Assembly (NCBI RefSeq): GCF_000308415.1
Contig: NZ_BAFS01000231.1
Location: 1 to 48,986 of the forward strand
Reading direction: 5' to 3'
DNA length: 48,986 nt
Source: Nocardia asiatica NBRC 100129
GTDB taxonomy: Bacteria; Actinomycetota; Actinomycetes; Mycobacteriales; Mycobacteriaceae
In this document: in pieces, positions 28,261-36,955 of the stretch
Layout of the letters: each line of letters opens with the position of its first letter
How positions within the stretch are numbered: position 1 is the stretch's first letter
The notes under the pieces: generated by a model
What the model was told of the DNA's origin: nothing
Database searches by the model: none
The model's input: the letters and a program-made list of their open reading frames with translations, nothing else
Program-made: the position numbers and the translations under genes

Positions 28261-30035
28261 GGGATCCGGCGCCACATGGACGCGTCGCCGAAGATGCCGA
28301 CCTGGATCGCGCCGCTGAGCGAGGCGCCGTCCACCCGGGGACCGGAGGCGGCGACCGCGTTGTCCTGCACGATCGGCAGCACCGTGGCCATGGCCCACAG
28401 CTTGGGCTCCGCCTCGGCGAGCACCCGTCCCACGTCGCCGCCCCGCAAGGCCTCGTCGATCGCGGGTTGCAGGGCCGGATCACAGACGCCGGACAGATTG
28501 CTCGGAGCGCGCTGCGCCGCCTCGGCGATGACTTGCGCCGGGCCGGTGACCCCCGGCAGGGCGGGCGGCGGGCACCCGTAGCGGGACGCCAGCACGGTCG
28601 CCGGGTCGGAACCGGCCACCTCCCAGCCGACGATCGCGTCGACCGTGCCCTCGATCAGTTCCTTGCCGTAAAGCTCGTCGGCGGCGACGCTGCGCACCGT
28701 CGCGTCGATGCCCGCGCTGCGCAATTGGTCGGCGGCGGTGTTGGCCACCGCCAAGGCGGTAGCGTCCCGGTCGACCGCGCCGATGCGCACGACCAGCGGC
28801 TTGCCGTCCTTGCCGACGGTGCGCGGCTGCGGCGCGGGGGAGGTCGGTGAGGTCGCGGGCGGTGGTTCGGGCGCACGCCCGTATCCCGCGGCGGCGAGCA
28901 GGGCGAACGCCTCCTCCGCGGACGGCCGCGGCGGGGCGGTCGGGGTGTAGCCCGGGTCGGACGGCGCCAGCACCTGCGCGCGAGCCGGTTCCACCCAGTT
29001 GCCGGTCTGCGCGCCGACCGTCGCCAGCAGGGCGGGATCCAGCAGCGCCAGCACACCCGAACGCACTCGCGGATCGCTCAGTTCGCCTTTGCGCCCGTTC
29101 AGCGCCAGTTGCAGCACCCGCGACTGCGGCATGATCGCGGTCCGCACCGAGGGAATCGCCCCCAGCTGCGCCTGCGTCGCCACGCCGCCGTGGACCAGCG
29201 CCATCTGCACGTCACCGGTGCGCAGCGAACCCGCCAGCTGGGCGGTCGTGCCGCCGCGGCGCAGCAGGATCTGCCCCGGCATCGCCGGTGTGCCCCAGAA
29301 ACGATCGTTGCGTTCCAGCAGCATCTCGTCGCGGCCCGGGTCCGCCGACCGTATCCCGAACGGTCCCCCGGACACGCGGACGCCGTTGACCTGGCCGTTC
29401 ATTCCCCGGGCGAATCCACCGGGGGCGTCCTTGAGCAGGTGGGACGGCAGCAGATCGCGGAACAACTCCGGCCACCCGGGATACGGCTGCGACATCACGA
29501 CGGTGACGGTCTTGCCGCCGGCCGACGAGTTCACGTCCGAGATCAACCGATATCCGGCCGGGTCGACCACGCCCGGTTCGGAGATCATCTCCTGCCACAG
29601 GTAGCGGAAGTCCTCGGCCGCGATCGGCGCCCCGTCCGACCAGGACGCTTCGTTGCGCAGCTTGTAGGTGATCGTGAACGGTTCCTGCGCGGTCACCTCG
29701 GCGGAGATCAGCAACGACGAATCCGGCACCCAGGTGGTCGCTCCGGGACGCGCCGGATCGAGCACCGGCCGGAACGGGCTGGGCAGCACGAGAGAGGCGA
29801 TCGCCGAGGTGGCCGGGGACTGGTCCGAGCGCAGATGCGGATTGAACGCGGTGCCGATGGTGTCCAAGGCGACCACGACGGTCGTCTCCGCGGGCTTGAC
29901 CGGTGTGGTCTTCGGACTGTCGGTGCTCTCGATGGGCGGCGGCGGGTTCGCCGCACAGCTGCTGATCATGGTCAGCGCTGCCACGGCCGGCAACAACGTG
30001 CGCCACGCTGCGCGTTTTCCTGCGCCCACTTTCAC
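28257..30035 (-). CDS. lpqW: LpqW-type lipoprotein of the peptide/nickel solute-binding fold
   Basis: This 592-residue protein has a lipoprotein signal peptide with lipobox ISSC at about residues 24-27, followed by a Pro/Thr-rich linker and an SBP_bac_5 domain (TITYKLRNEASWSDGAPIAAEDFRYLW). In mycobacteria LpqW (Rv1166) controls flux between phosphatidylinositol mannosides and lipoarabinomannan; no transporter genes accompany it. That is true here too: the neighbours are mshB and typA, as in M. tuberculosis, and pimE lies 4 kb away. A Pro-rich insertion (PEPPPATSPTSPAPQP) near residue 395 is probably a flexible loop. The start is the GTG at 30035. Confidence 0.88.
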   Translation of the reverse strand: MKVGAGKRAAWRTLLPAVAALTMISSCAANPPPPIESTDSPKTTPVKPAETTVVVALDTIGTAFNPHLRSDQSPATSAIASLVLPSPFRPVLDPARPGATTWVPDSSLLISAEVTAQEPFTITYKLRNEASWSDGAPIAAEDFRYLWQEMISEPGVVDPAGYRLISDVNSSAGGKTVTVVMSQPYPGWPELFRDLLPSHLLKDAPGGFARGMNGQVNGVRVSGGPFGIRSADPGRDEMLLERNDRFWGTPAMPGQILLRRGGTTAQLAGSLRTGDVQMALVHGGVATQAQLGAIPSVRTAIMPQSRVLQLALNGRKGELSDPRVRSGVLALLDPALLATVGAQTGNWVEPARAQVLAPSDPGYTPTAPPRPSAEEAFALLAAAGYGRAPEPPPATSPTSPAPQPRTVGKDGKPLVVRIGAVDRDATALAVANTAADQLRSAGIDATVRSVAADELYGKELIEGTVDAIVGWEVAGSDPATVLASRYGCPPPALPGVTGPAQVIAEAAQRAPSNLSGVCDPALQPAIDEALRGGDVGRVLAEAEPKLWAMATVLPIVQDNAVAASGPRVDGASLSGAIQVGIFGDASMWRRIP

Positions 30036-30831
30036 GCTCGGGAACTCTACCGTACGGGCGCGTTCGTTCGCAGATTACTGCCGTGGTCGGGGGAAACACG
30101 GGCGCGAGTGGATATCGACGCCGGAGAAACGGCAGAGCGCCGCCGGTCGGCGAGGTGGCGCGACCATACAGTGTCCAGCCTCGGCAAATATTCGGTTTAC
30201 CGGCTGCGGCCGCAATACTCGGGCGCGGATCGTTCTACAGAAGGCCAGGGGGCGCACGGCGGCAGCTTCTGCGGAACGGATAAGTCGCCTCTCTACGCCG
30301 AAAGTGAACGATTGCGTCGACACCATGAATGGCTGGGTAACCAGTTCCTGCTGCGCAGTGCCCGGCAACGCCCGCGCAGGTCCGTGCGACCTGATCGTCG
30401 CATGTCAAGCCCACTTCGACCCGTCACGCAGCTCGTCGCACCAGGACGCCTCTCCGCCGCGTGCGCGGAGCGAGGAAACGCCGAACAACACACTTCCGCC
30501 GACAATTCCCACTGAGCCATGGATCACCGCGACGAGTTTTCTGGCACTGATACGACAGGGCCCGCGAGCTCACCGGAAATCAATTCGCTATGCACTCGCT
30601 CGATTTCCACATCCGCGTGCCGAACGATCTGAAAACCAGACGAATTACTTCGGATCAGCTATTGCAGAAGGAATGCGATTCACATATTGCATCAATCCAG
30701 CTCCGAGCTGTTTCGAATTTCTGCTGGACTATGCGGAGTAAGATTCGGCCTGCGGAACGATTAGCTACATCGGACGGCCCGCGCCCGGTATGGCGAACAC
30801 ACGCAGGACTCCACCAGGCACTTCACCGACA
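30036..30831. other. About 800 bases without a recognisable gene; AT-richer 3' part
   Basis: Open frames exist on both strands but none shows a known domain, a ribosome site, or the third-position GC bias of the true genes. Roughly 30520-30760 is visibly poorer in GC than anything nearby. The lpqW promoter must lie at the left end. The rest may be the remains of a decayed or acquired gene; nothing can be named. Confidence 0.4.
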
Positions 30832-30866
30832 CGGAATCCGGCGCGCCGCGGCGACACCGGATTCCG
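30832..30866 (-). terminator. Hairpin terminator after typA
   Basis: A perfect 10-bp inverted repeat (CGGAATCCGG at 30832-30841, CCGGATTCCG at 30857-30866) with a 15-base loop starts 14 bases after the typA stop. No T-tract follows. Confidence 0.6.
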
Positions 30867-30880
30867 TTCAGCGGATTCGG

Positions 30881-32779
30881 TTACAGGGCCGCGCGGTCGC
30901 GAGCCTTACGCCGCGACAGTTCGCGCGCGCGCTCGTTCTGCCCGAGGATCACCTTGCGCACGCGGACCACTTCCGGAGTGACCTCCACGCACTCGTCGGC
31001 GGCGCAGAACTCCATGGCGCCTTCCAGATCCAGTTGCAGCGGCTTGGCCAGGGTCTCGATCACGTCGGCGGTCGAGCTGCGCATATTGGTCAGCTTCTTC
31101 TCTCGCGTGACGTTGATGTCGAGATCCTCCGCGCGGGGGTTGACGCCGACCACGTGCCCCTCGTAGGTGTCCGCGCCGGGCTCGACGAAGAACTGCCCGC
31201 GGTCGGCCAGCTGGATCATGGCGAACGGCGTCACGGTGCCCGACCGGTCCGAGACCAGCGAGCCGGTGTGCCTGGCCCGGATCTCGCCCGCCCACGGCGC
31301 GTAGCCGTGCGACACGGCGTTGGCGATGCCGGTGCCGCGGGTCTCGGTGAGGAAGTCGGTGCGGAAGCCGATCAGGCCACGCGAGGGGACGATGAACTCC
31401 ATGCGCACCCAGCCGGCGGCGTGGTTGCTCATCTGCACCATCTTGCCCTTGCGCGCGGCCAGCAACTGGGTGATCGCGCCGAGGTACTCGTCGGGGCAGT
31501 CGATGGTCAGCTCCTCGTACGGCTCGTGCACCTTGCCGTCGACCTGCTTGGTGACCACCTGCGGCTTGCCCACGGTCAGCTCGAAGCCCTCGCGGCGCAT
31601 GGTCTCGACCAGGATGGCCAGCGCCAGCTCGCCGCGGCCCTGCACCTCCCAGGCGTCCGGGCGGCCGATGTCGAGCACGCGCAGCGACACGTTGCCGACC
31701 AATTCCTGGTCCAGGCGCGCCTTCACCATGCGGGCGGTCAGCTTGTGCCCCTGCACCCGGCCCACCAGCGGCGAGGTGTTGGTGCCGATGGTGACCGAGA
31801 TGGCCGGCTCGTCGACGGTGATGCGCGGCAGGGCGACGGGCTCATCGATGTCGGCGAGGGTGTCGCCGATCATGATGTCCGGAATGCCCGCGATGGCGAC
31901 GATGTCGCCCGCCACGGCGAGTTCACCGGGCTGGCGCTCCACGCCGATCGTCTGCAGCAATTCGGTGATCTTCACCTGCTTCACGCCGTCGGCGTGCATC
32001 CACGCCACGTTCTGCCCCTTGCGCAGCTCGCCGTTGTGGATGCGGACCAGCGCGAGGCGGCCGAGGAACGCCGAGGCGTCCAGGTTCGTGACGTGCGCCT
32101 GCAGCGGCGCGGTCGGATCGCCCTTCGGCGCGGGGATGTGTTCGAGCAGCACGTCGAACAGCGCGTCGAGATTCTCGGCGGCGGGCGCGTTGCCGTTCTC
32201 CGGACGTTCCTTGGACGCCTTGCCCTCTCGGCCGGAGGCGTACAGCACCGGAAGGTCCAGTGCGAGTTCGGCGGCTTCGGCGGCGGCGTCGTCCAGATCG
32301 GAGGCCAGGTCCAGCAGCAGGTCGTGGCTTTCCTCGACGACCTCCTCGATGCGGGCGTCGGGACGGTCGGTCTTGTTCACCACCAGGATCACCGGCAGCG
32401 ACGCGGCCAGCGCCTTGCGCAGCACGAACCGGGTCTGCGGCAACGGCCCCTCGGACGCGTCGACCAGCAGCACGACGCCGTCCACCATGGACAGGCCGCG
32501 CTCGACCTCACCGCCGAAGTCGGCGTGACCGGGGGTATCGATGACGTTGATGACGGTGACCGAGCCGTCCGGATGATGCCGGTGCACCGCGGTGTTCTTG
32601 GCGAGAATGGTGATGCCCTTCTCGCGTTCCAGATCCCCGGAGTCCATCACGCGATCGACGGGCTCGGCCCGCTCGGCGAAGGCGCCCGACTGGCGCAGCA
32701 TGGCGTCGACCAGGGTCGTCTTGCCGTGGTCGACGTGGGCCACGATGGCGACGTTGCGGAAATCGCGTGCAGACGACAC
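30881..32779 (-). CDS. typA: Ribosome-associated translational GTPase TypA/BipA
   Basis: This 632-residue GTPase of the EF-G family has G1 [10 protein letters not shown] near 14-23, [21 protein letters not shown] (G3), NKTD (G4), the EF-G-like domains, and the BipA-specific C-terminal domain ([26 protein letters not shown]). TypA binds the 70S ribosome and helps large-subunit assembly and stress adaptation. Order next to lpqW matches Rv1165-Rv1166. The ATG at 32779 is 229 bases from the divergent Cys-rich gene. Confidence 0.96.
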   Translation of the reverse strand: MSSARDFRNVAIVAHVDHGKTTLVDAMLRQSGAFAERAEPVDRVMDSGDLEREKGITILAKNTAVHRHHPDGSVTVINVIDTPGHADFGGEVERGLSMVDGVVLLVDASEGPLPQTRFVLRKALAASLPVILVVNKTDRPDARIEEVVEESHDLLLDLASDLDDAAAEAAELALDLPVLYASGREGKASKERPENGNAPAAENLDALFDVLLEHIPAPKGDPTAPLQAHVTNLDASAFLGRLALVRIHNGELRKGQNVAWMHADGVKQVKITELLQTIGVERQPGELAVAGDIVAIAGIPDIMIGDTLADIDEPVALPRITVDEPAISVTIGTNTSPLVGRVQGHKLTARMVKARLDQELVGNVSLRVLDIGRPDAWEVQGRGELALAILVETMRREGFELTVGKPQVVTKQVDGKVHEPYEELTIDCPDEYLGAITQLLAARKGKMVQMSNHAAGWVRMEFIVPSRGLIGFRTDFLTETRGTGIANAVSHGYAPWAGEIRARHTGSLVSDRSGTVTPFAMIQLADRGQFFVEPGADTYEGHVVGVNPRAEDLDINVTREKKLTNMRSSTADVIETLAKPLQLDLEGAMEFCAADECVEVTPEVVRVRKVILGQNERARELSRRKARDRAAL

Positions 32780-32989
32780 GCCTGAATCCTCCTGCTGTTC
32801 GGTGTGGGGCGCCGACGGTGCTCGGTGCCGGCATGAGTGGACCCTACGTGGTTACGCAGGCTGCCGCCTCCGGGTCCTGACGCTCACGCCGGGCTCCTGC
32901 AAACGGGTGAAGAATCGAAACTCACCGGGCATCGCGGCCAGATACACCCTACCGGCAGTCCGTTTCGCGCCGCGTTTCAGGCTTTGTAG

Positions 32990-33008
32990 TTAGGGTAAGC
33001 TAACCGCC
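32990..33008 (+). promoter_or_regulatory. IdeR/DtxR-like iron box at the start of the Cys-rich gene
   Basis: The 19 bases TTAGGGTAAGCTAACCGCC match the IdeR consensus TWAGGTWAGSCTWACCTWA at 14 positions, including the whole central GCTAACC. The box ends at the base before the GTG at 33009. A TAAGCT hexamer inside it (32996-33001) is 7 bases from the GTG, so it could also be the -10 box of a leaderless promoter. Iron-dependent repression is inferred. Confidence 0.55.
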
Positions 33009-33185
33009 GTGGGCAAGGTCAAAGCAAAGAAGGTTTCGAGCCTGAAACCGAAGAAGAAGTGCTGTCGGAAGAAGACGCGCTGCTTGAAGTGCCCCGTGGT
33101 CATCATGCGGATGAAGAAGTGCGAAGCAGCCGGTGTCACCGGCAAGGATCTGAAGAAGGCACTCAAGCAGGCGCGCGCAGCCTGA
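33009..33185 (+). CDS. 58-residue basic Cys-rich protein
   Basis: The GTG at 33009 opens 58 codons. The N-terminal half is packed with Lys and contains five Cys (residues 18, 19, 25, 28 and 38, in KKKCCRKK, RCLKCP and MKKC). The C-terminal KDLKKALKQARAA is a basic helix. The CC-x5-C-x2-C-x9-C spacing could bind zinc or an iron-sulfur cluster, and the charge suggests binding to RNA, ribosome or DNA. There is no Shine-Dalgarno sequence; a leaderless start is likely. It is followed 50 bases later by phhB on the same strand. I do not recognise a named family. Confidence 0.7.
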   Translation: MGKVKAKKVSSLKPKKKCCRKKTRCLKCPVVIMRMKKCEAAGVTGKDLKKALKQARAA

Positions 33186-33235
33186 CCCCCGCCGCCCCTC
33201 TCCCGGGGCGGCCCGAGGCGCTAGTAAGGAGTGTT

Positions 33236-33523
33236 ATGGCCCAGCAGACACTGCTTTCCGATACCGAGATCGCCGAGGCCCTCACCGAACTGCCGGACTG
33301 GACCCGATCAGGGGACAACCTGGTCCGCACCGTCCAAGCGCCCACTTTTCCCGCGGGTATCGACCTCGTGCGCCGGGTCGCCGAAGCCGCCGAACAAGCC
33401 GACCACCACCCGGACATCGACATCCGCTGGCGCAAGATCACCTTCCGTTTGTCCACCCACTCCGCGGGCGGCCTCACGGCACTGGACGTCGCCCTGGCGC
33501 ATGAAATAGATCGGTTGTGTTGA
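33236..33523 (+). CDS. phhB: Pterin-4-alpha-carbinolamine dehydratase family protein
   Basis: The ATG at 33236 follows AAGGAGTGTT. The 95-residue product is a normal-length PCD/DCoH protein: LPDWTRSGDNLVRTV near 20-34, AAEQADHHPDIDIRWRKITFRLSTHSAGGLT with the catalytic His pair and Asp, and a terminal ALDVALAHEIDRL. The family dehydrates 4a-hydroxytetrahydrobiopterin. In bacteria without aromatic hydroxylases it may serve other pterins, such as the molybdenum cofactor. M. tuberculosis has the same gene (Rv1159A) beside pimE. A hairpin and the 154-bp palindromic element begin right after its stop. Confidence 0.9.
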   Translation: MAQQTLLSDTEIAEALTELPDWTRSGDNLVRTVQAPTFPAGIDLVRRVAEAAEQADHHPDIDIRWRKITFRLSTHSAGGLTALDVALAHEIDRLC

Positions 33524-33526
33524 TTG

Positions 33527-33699
33527 GCCGCGACTTCGTCGCGGCGTGTTCGCGGCCCCCTTGTGGCTCGCGTCCGAGCGACCGCCGCTGGCGACTGCGT
33601 CGCGGACGCGGCGGCCGCTCGGACGCGAGCCGGGCCGCGAACGGCGGATGCTCGGTCTCGCTTCGCTCGGAAGACGTGGTTGGGGTGTGCTGGGTGCGT
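33527..33699 (+). repeat. Palindromic dispersed element, copy A
   Basis: The element has two parts. A short hairpin at 33527-33545 (8-bp stem, loop TTC) begins 4 bases after the phhB stop. It is joined directly to a 154-base unit at 33546-33699 that recurs at 36802-36955 with only five differences. The unit holds a very long hairpin. Outer arms are GTTCGCGGCCC (33548-33558) and its complement (33632-33642). Inner arms of 24 bases are 33565-33588 and 33608-33631, with one mismatch and a 19-base loop. A tail (33643-33699) follows, containing GCTTCGCTCGG. From 33700 to 33925 no gene is seen. Confidence 0.8.
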
Positions 33700-33925
33700 C
33701 GCGTGGTGATCGCACCACCTCGGTCTACCGTCGCCGGTGGCGGCGGTGCTCGCTTCTCCCTCGGGGACGCGGCGCACAGGCACGCCATGCTCGGTAACGG
33801 CGCACGCTCGATCACGCTCTGCTCGAAACCTATGGCCGCGATGTTGCGTTCGAACATGGAGCCGGATTTCTTCGCCTTTATCGCAGCGAGGTCTCGGATA
33901 GCTCGGGGTCTCGTCGCGGTGGCGT

Positions 33926-35236
33926 TTACCTGGCGCGCGTAGGTCCTTCGGTGGTTACGCGAGTTTCCTGGTCCGGGTCGGTATTCGCGTGCCGGGGTCC
34001 GAAGCGGATCACCCAGAGGTAGAAGACGACGACGCCGAGCACGTCGACGGCGCCGAGCCAGGCCAGCACGCCGGGGCGGGAAATGGTCCAGATCGAATCC
34101 TGGAAGAAGGACAGCACCCACGGCACGCCGACGAGCATGGTCACCAGCCAGTACCCGGCCATGATCCGCGCGCCGGACGCCCGGCGCAGCGGCCCGTAGA
34201 TCAGCCAGAGCACCGTCGGCAGCAGCCAGACCCAGTGATGCGACCACGAGATCGGCGAGATCATCAGCCCGAACAACTGCACGACGATCAGCGTGCCGAG
34301 CCGGTCGTCGGAGCCGAGCGCGCGCCAAGCGAAGAACGCCAGCGCGGCGACCAGGACCACCGCCGCGAGCCACCACGGGCCGGATTCCACGTCGTATCCG
34401 AGGATGCGGCTCAGCGTGCCGCGCAACGACTGGTTCCACACCGAGCCGACCGGGCCGATCCGATCGGCGTCCCCGAGCAACGTGCCGAAATATCGGCGCG
34501 CCTCGACCGGCGCGATCAGGAAACTCACGCCGACCGTCGCGCCGAAAACCACCGCCGACCACGCCACCGTGGCCCAGCGCCCGCGCGCCGCGAAATACAG
34601 TCCGGTGATGGCGGGGGTCAGCTTGATACCCGCGACGATCCCGACCAGCCCGCCGGAGACCCACCACCGCGAACTGCGCACCGCGAGCATCCCGCCGAGC
34701 ACCAGGAACACATTGACCTGGCCGTAGTCCATCGTGGTTCGCACCGGCTCCAGCCACAGTCCCACCGCGGTCCAGCCGACGGTCGCGGCTCGCCACTGCG
34801 GCGTGCGCAGCCGCTGCGCCCCGAAGATCAGCTCGAAACTGATGTGCACCACCGCGTACAGCGCCGCGGCGATGGCCAGCAACCAAGCCACCGCGACCAC
34901 GGTGAACGGCAGATAGTGCAGCGGAAAGAACACCAGCGCGGCGAACGGCGGATAAGTGAAGGGCAGCGGGAAGTCCGGCGTCTTCTCCGCATAGGTGAAG
35001 TCATAGAGCTGATCGGTCAGCAGCGCGGCCGACCCACCGACATAGACGTGCAGGTCGACCAGGTTCATCCCGTTCGGGGACAACAGCATCCAGAGCAGCC
35101 GGGCCAGCACGGACAAGCCGAGCATCGACACAGCCCATCGAAGGTGACGATTCAAATCGCAGGCTTTCGGCTCGGGTGCGGTGCGGCGTTTCGGCACGCC
35201 CGGACTTGGATGTTCCGGCGACAGCGCGGACGGCAC
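33926..35236 (-). CDS. pimE: Polyprenol-phosphate-mannose-dependent alpha-1,2-mannosyltransferase PimE
   Basis: This 436-residue GT-C (GT87) membrane glycosyltransferase has about ten to twelve hydrophobic segments. The catalytic Asp is in NLVDLHVYVGG near residue 60, in the first periplasmic loop after helix 1. TYPPFAALVFFPLHYLPF, MDYGQVNVFLVLGG and GIVAGIKLTPAITGLYF are typical of the family. PimE adds the fifth mannose in polar PIM synthesis on the outer side of the membrane. The gene is adjacent to phhB as in M. tuberculosis (Rv1159). The start is taken as the GTG at 35236. Confidence 0.9.
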   Translation of the reverse strand: MPSALSPEHPSPGVPKRRTAPEPKACDLNRHLRWAVSMLGLSVLARLLWMLLSPNGMNLVDLHVYVGGSAALLTDQLYDFTYAEKTPDFPLPFTYPPFAALVFFPLHYLPFTVVAVAWLLAIAAALYAVVHISFELIFGAQRLRTPQWRAATVGWTAVGLWLEPVRTTMDYGQVNVFLVLGGMLAVRSSRWWVSGGLVGIVAGIKLTPAITGLYFAARGRWATVAWSAVVFGATVGVSFLIAPVEARRYFGTLLGDADRIGPVGSVWNQSLRGTLSRILGYDVESGPWWLAAVVLVAALAFFAWRALGSDDRLGTLIVVQLFGLMISPISWSHHWVWLLPTVLWLIYGPLRRASGARIMAGYWLVTMLVGVPWVLSFFQDSIWTISRPGVLAWLGAVDVLGVVVFYLWVIRFGPRHANTDPDQETRVTTEGPTRAR

Positions 35237-35476
35237 CGATTAGATTAACCGCAGCGCGGATCCGGTCGGCGCACCCCTGGAACCACCCGTAACATTTACA
35301 TCAACATTCACACCAGTAACACGAGGGCGCGGTATGTTCTGCTGACACTGATCGGTCCACGGCGCCTTTCGGACGACGCGGCTGTACACGTAGCCGCAAT
35401 GTCCCTAGAGTGACCCCGAAACGATGGCTTTTAGCAATCGAACCCAGATGTACCCGAGGTAAGGACGGCCAGACCA

Positions 35477-36277
35477 GTGCTTCGCACCCGAGGATCGCGG
35501 ATCGCATTGTCCGCACTCGCCATCGCGGCGAGTGCCACGCTCGCCGCGCCGACGACAGCAATCGCGGCCCCCGCGACCGCCCCCGCGGCGGCAACGTACA
35601 GCGTTCCCATGGTCCCCGAGGGTGTTCCGGTGGACGCGCTGGCCGCGCTCGCCCCAGCCATCGTCGGCGCCATCGCAGGCCCGGCGGACATCGCGAGCCC
35701 AGCCGGTATCGCGGGCCCGCAGTCGGCCATCCTGGATCAGGCGCGCGCGCTGCTGGCCACCTTGAACCTGCCGCCGCAGATCAAATCCACGCTCGAGCGG
35801 ATCATCACCTTCCTGGACGGCAGCGGCGGCGGTGGCCCCGAGGTGCCGCAGGACGGCCCGGTGATCGCGCAGTTCCTGTACCCCACCATCGGCAAGGGCT
35901 GCATCGGCCCGACCTCCGACTCCGTCGGCACCGCGCTGGCCGTGCCCGGTCCGGCCACGCTGCCGCCGCCGGGACCGCAGGCGGGTCAGACCGGCTTCGT
36001 CTTCACCGCCCTCGGCACCAAGTCGCCGACGCCGGTGCAGAACCCGCCCATGACGGTGCAGTGGCTCAACCTGGACACCCGACAGTCCGGCGTCCAGCCG
36101 CTGACCGACGAGGCCAAGATCAACCCCGACGGCCCCGCCACGCTGTCCGCGATCGCGAACACGGGCTTCGGCCGCGTCGTCGCGGTGGTCTCCGGCTCGC
36201 TGACCACCAAGTCCGGTGACGACGCCCCCCGGACCTGCTCGTTCCTGCCGACGCTCGGATTCTTCACCGTAAGCTGA
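35477..36277 (+). CDS. Secreted Ala/Pro-rich protein, Rv1157c-like
   Basis: This 266-residue protein has a Sec signal peptide (LRTRGSRIALSALAIAASATLAAPTTAIA, cleavage near residue 30) and an Ala/Pro-rich low-complexity stretch. Its mature domain contains AQFLYPTIGKGCIGPTSDSVGTALAVPGPA, PMTVQWLNLDTRQSG and GRVVAVVSGS. Two Cys, in KGCIG and RTCSF, could form a disulfide outside the cell. M. tuberculosis Rv1157c lies beside pimE and has the same style; its function is unknown. The GTG at 35477 follows AAGGAC at a longish spacing. It diverges from pimE. Confidence 0.82.
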   Translation: MLRTRGSRIALSALAIAASATLAAPTTAIAAPATAPAAATYSVPMVPEGVPVDALAALAPAIVGAIAGPADIASPAGIAGPQSAILDQARALLATLNLPPQIKSTLERIITFLDGSGGGGPEVPQDGPVIAQFLYPTIGKGCIGPTSDSVGTALAVPGPATLPPPGPQAGQTGFVFTALGTKSPTPVQNPPMTVQWLNLDTRQSGVQPLTDEAKINPDGPATLSAIANTGFGRVVAVVSGSLTTKSGDDAPRTCSFLPTLGFFTVS

Positions 36278-36290
36278 GATCCCCGACCGG

Positions 36291-36319
36291 AGGCGGCGAT
36301 TCCACTGGAATCGCCGCCT
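36291..36319 (+). terminator. Strong hairpin terminator
   Basis: A perfect 13-bp stem (AGGCGGCGATTCC at 36291-36303, complement at 36307-36319) with a 3-base loop is followed by a T-rich run. It begins 13 bases past the stop of the secreted-protein gene. Confidence 0.8.
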
Positions 36320-36398
36320 TCGTCGTTCTCCCGCGAGACCTCGAACAGATCCGCGGCCCCGCCACATGAGCGGTCCGGACTGTGGTAGACCGCTAACT

Positions 36399-36776
36399 AT
36401 GGCGACCACCGATTGCTCGAAATCCACGCAGTGTTCGACACGGCCGGGTCATTCGATCCGGAGCAGGCGCTCGCACCGATCAATCCTGTCGATCCGCTCG
36501 GAAGGCTCGATCCTGTCCATCGGATCTGCCTACTCCATCCTGTCCATCGGCAGCGTCGGATCGGTGCTGTCGATCGGATCGGTGGGCTCGTTCGGGTCGG
36601 GAATCTCGTCGTTCTCCTTCGCCAGCCTCGGCTCCGCGTTCTCCGGCCTGTCCCGGTGGTCGCTGTTCGCCTGGCTCGGCGACCACGAGGCGCCGGACAG
36701 CCGCCCGTCACTGCGGGTGGTGCCGGACGACGAACCCGACTTGCGCGTCGCCCCGATAAGCCACTGCCAGACGTAA
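36399..36776 (+). CDS. Small protein with SILSIGS heptad-like repeats
   Basis: The ATG at 36399 gives 125 residues; an in-frame ATG at 36366 is an alternative. After a basic N-terminus, the middle carries near-tandem copies of SILSIGS, SVLSIGS and SVGSFGSG, then SFASLGSAFSG. Such alternating Ser/Ile/Gly repeats form beta-solenoids or interact with membranes. A WSLFAWLGDHEAPDS segment and an acidic tail follow. Repeat-rich Ser/Ile/Gly proteins of this type occur in mycobacteria and nocardiae without known function. The palindromic element begins 8 bases after its stop. Confidence 0.6.
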   Translation: MATTDCSKSTQCSTRPGHSIRSRRSHRSILSIRSEGSILSIGSAYSILSIGSVGSVLSIGSVGSFGSGISSFSFASLGSAFSGLSRWSLFAWLGDHEAPDSRPSLRVVPDDEPDLRVAPISHCQT

Positions 36777-36783
36777 CATTTGC

Positions 36784-36955
36784 CAGCGCCTGCGGCGCTG
36801 GGTGTTCGCGGCCCCCTTGTGGCTCGCGTCCGAGCGGCCGCCGCTGGCGACTGCGTCGCGTGCGCGGCGGCCGCTCGGACGCGAGCCGGGCCGCGAACGG
36901 CGGATGCTCGGTCTCGCTTCGCTCGGAAGACGTGGTTGGGGTGCGCTGGGCGCGT
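36784..36955 (+). repeat. Palindromic dispersed element, copy B
   Basis: The 154-base unit at 36802-36955 matches 33546-33699 with five substitutions and no gaps. Here the 24-base inner arms pair perfectly, so the hairpin is intact. It is preceded at 36784-36800 by a 7-bp stem with loop TGC whose sequence differs from the short hairpin of copy A, though its position is the same. Orientation relative to the upstream gene is also the same. Confidence 0.8.

Noticed and set aside
30075..30368. Minus-strand 97-codon frame in the lpqW-typA gap
   Set aside because: No ribosome site, no domain, and composition unlike the true genes around it.
30590..32785. Plus-strand frame of about 730 codons opposite typA
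   Set aside because: It is a shadow of typA with no domain and no ribosome site.
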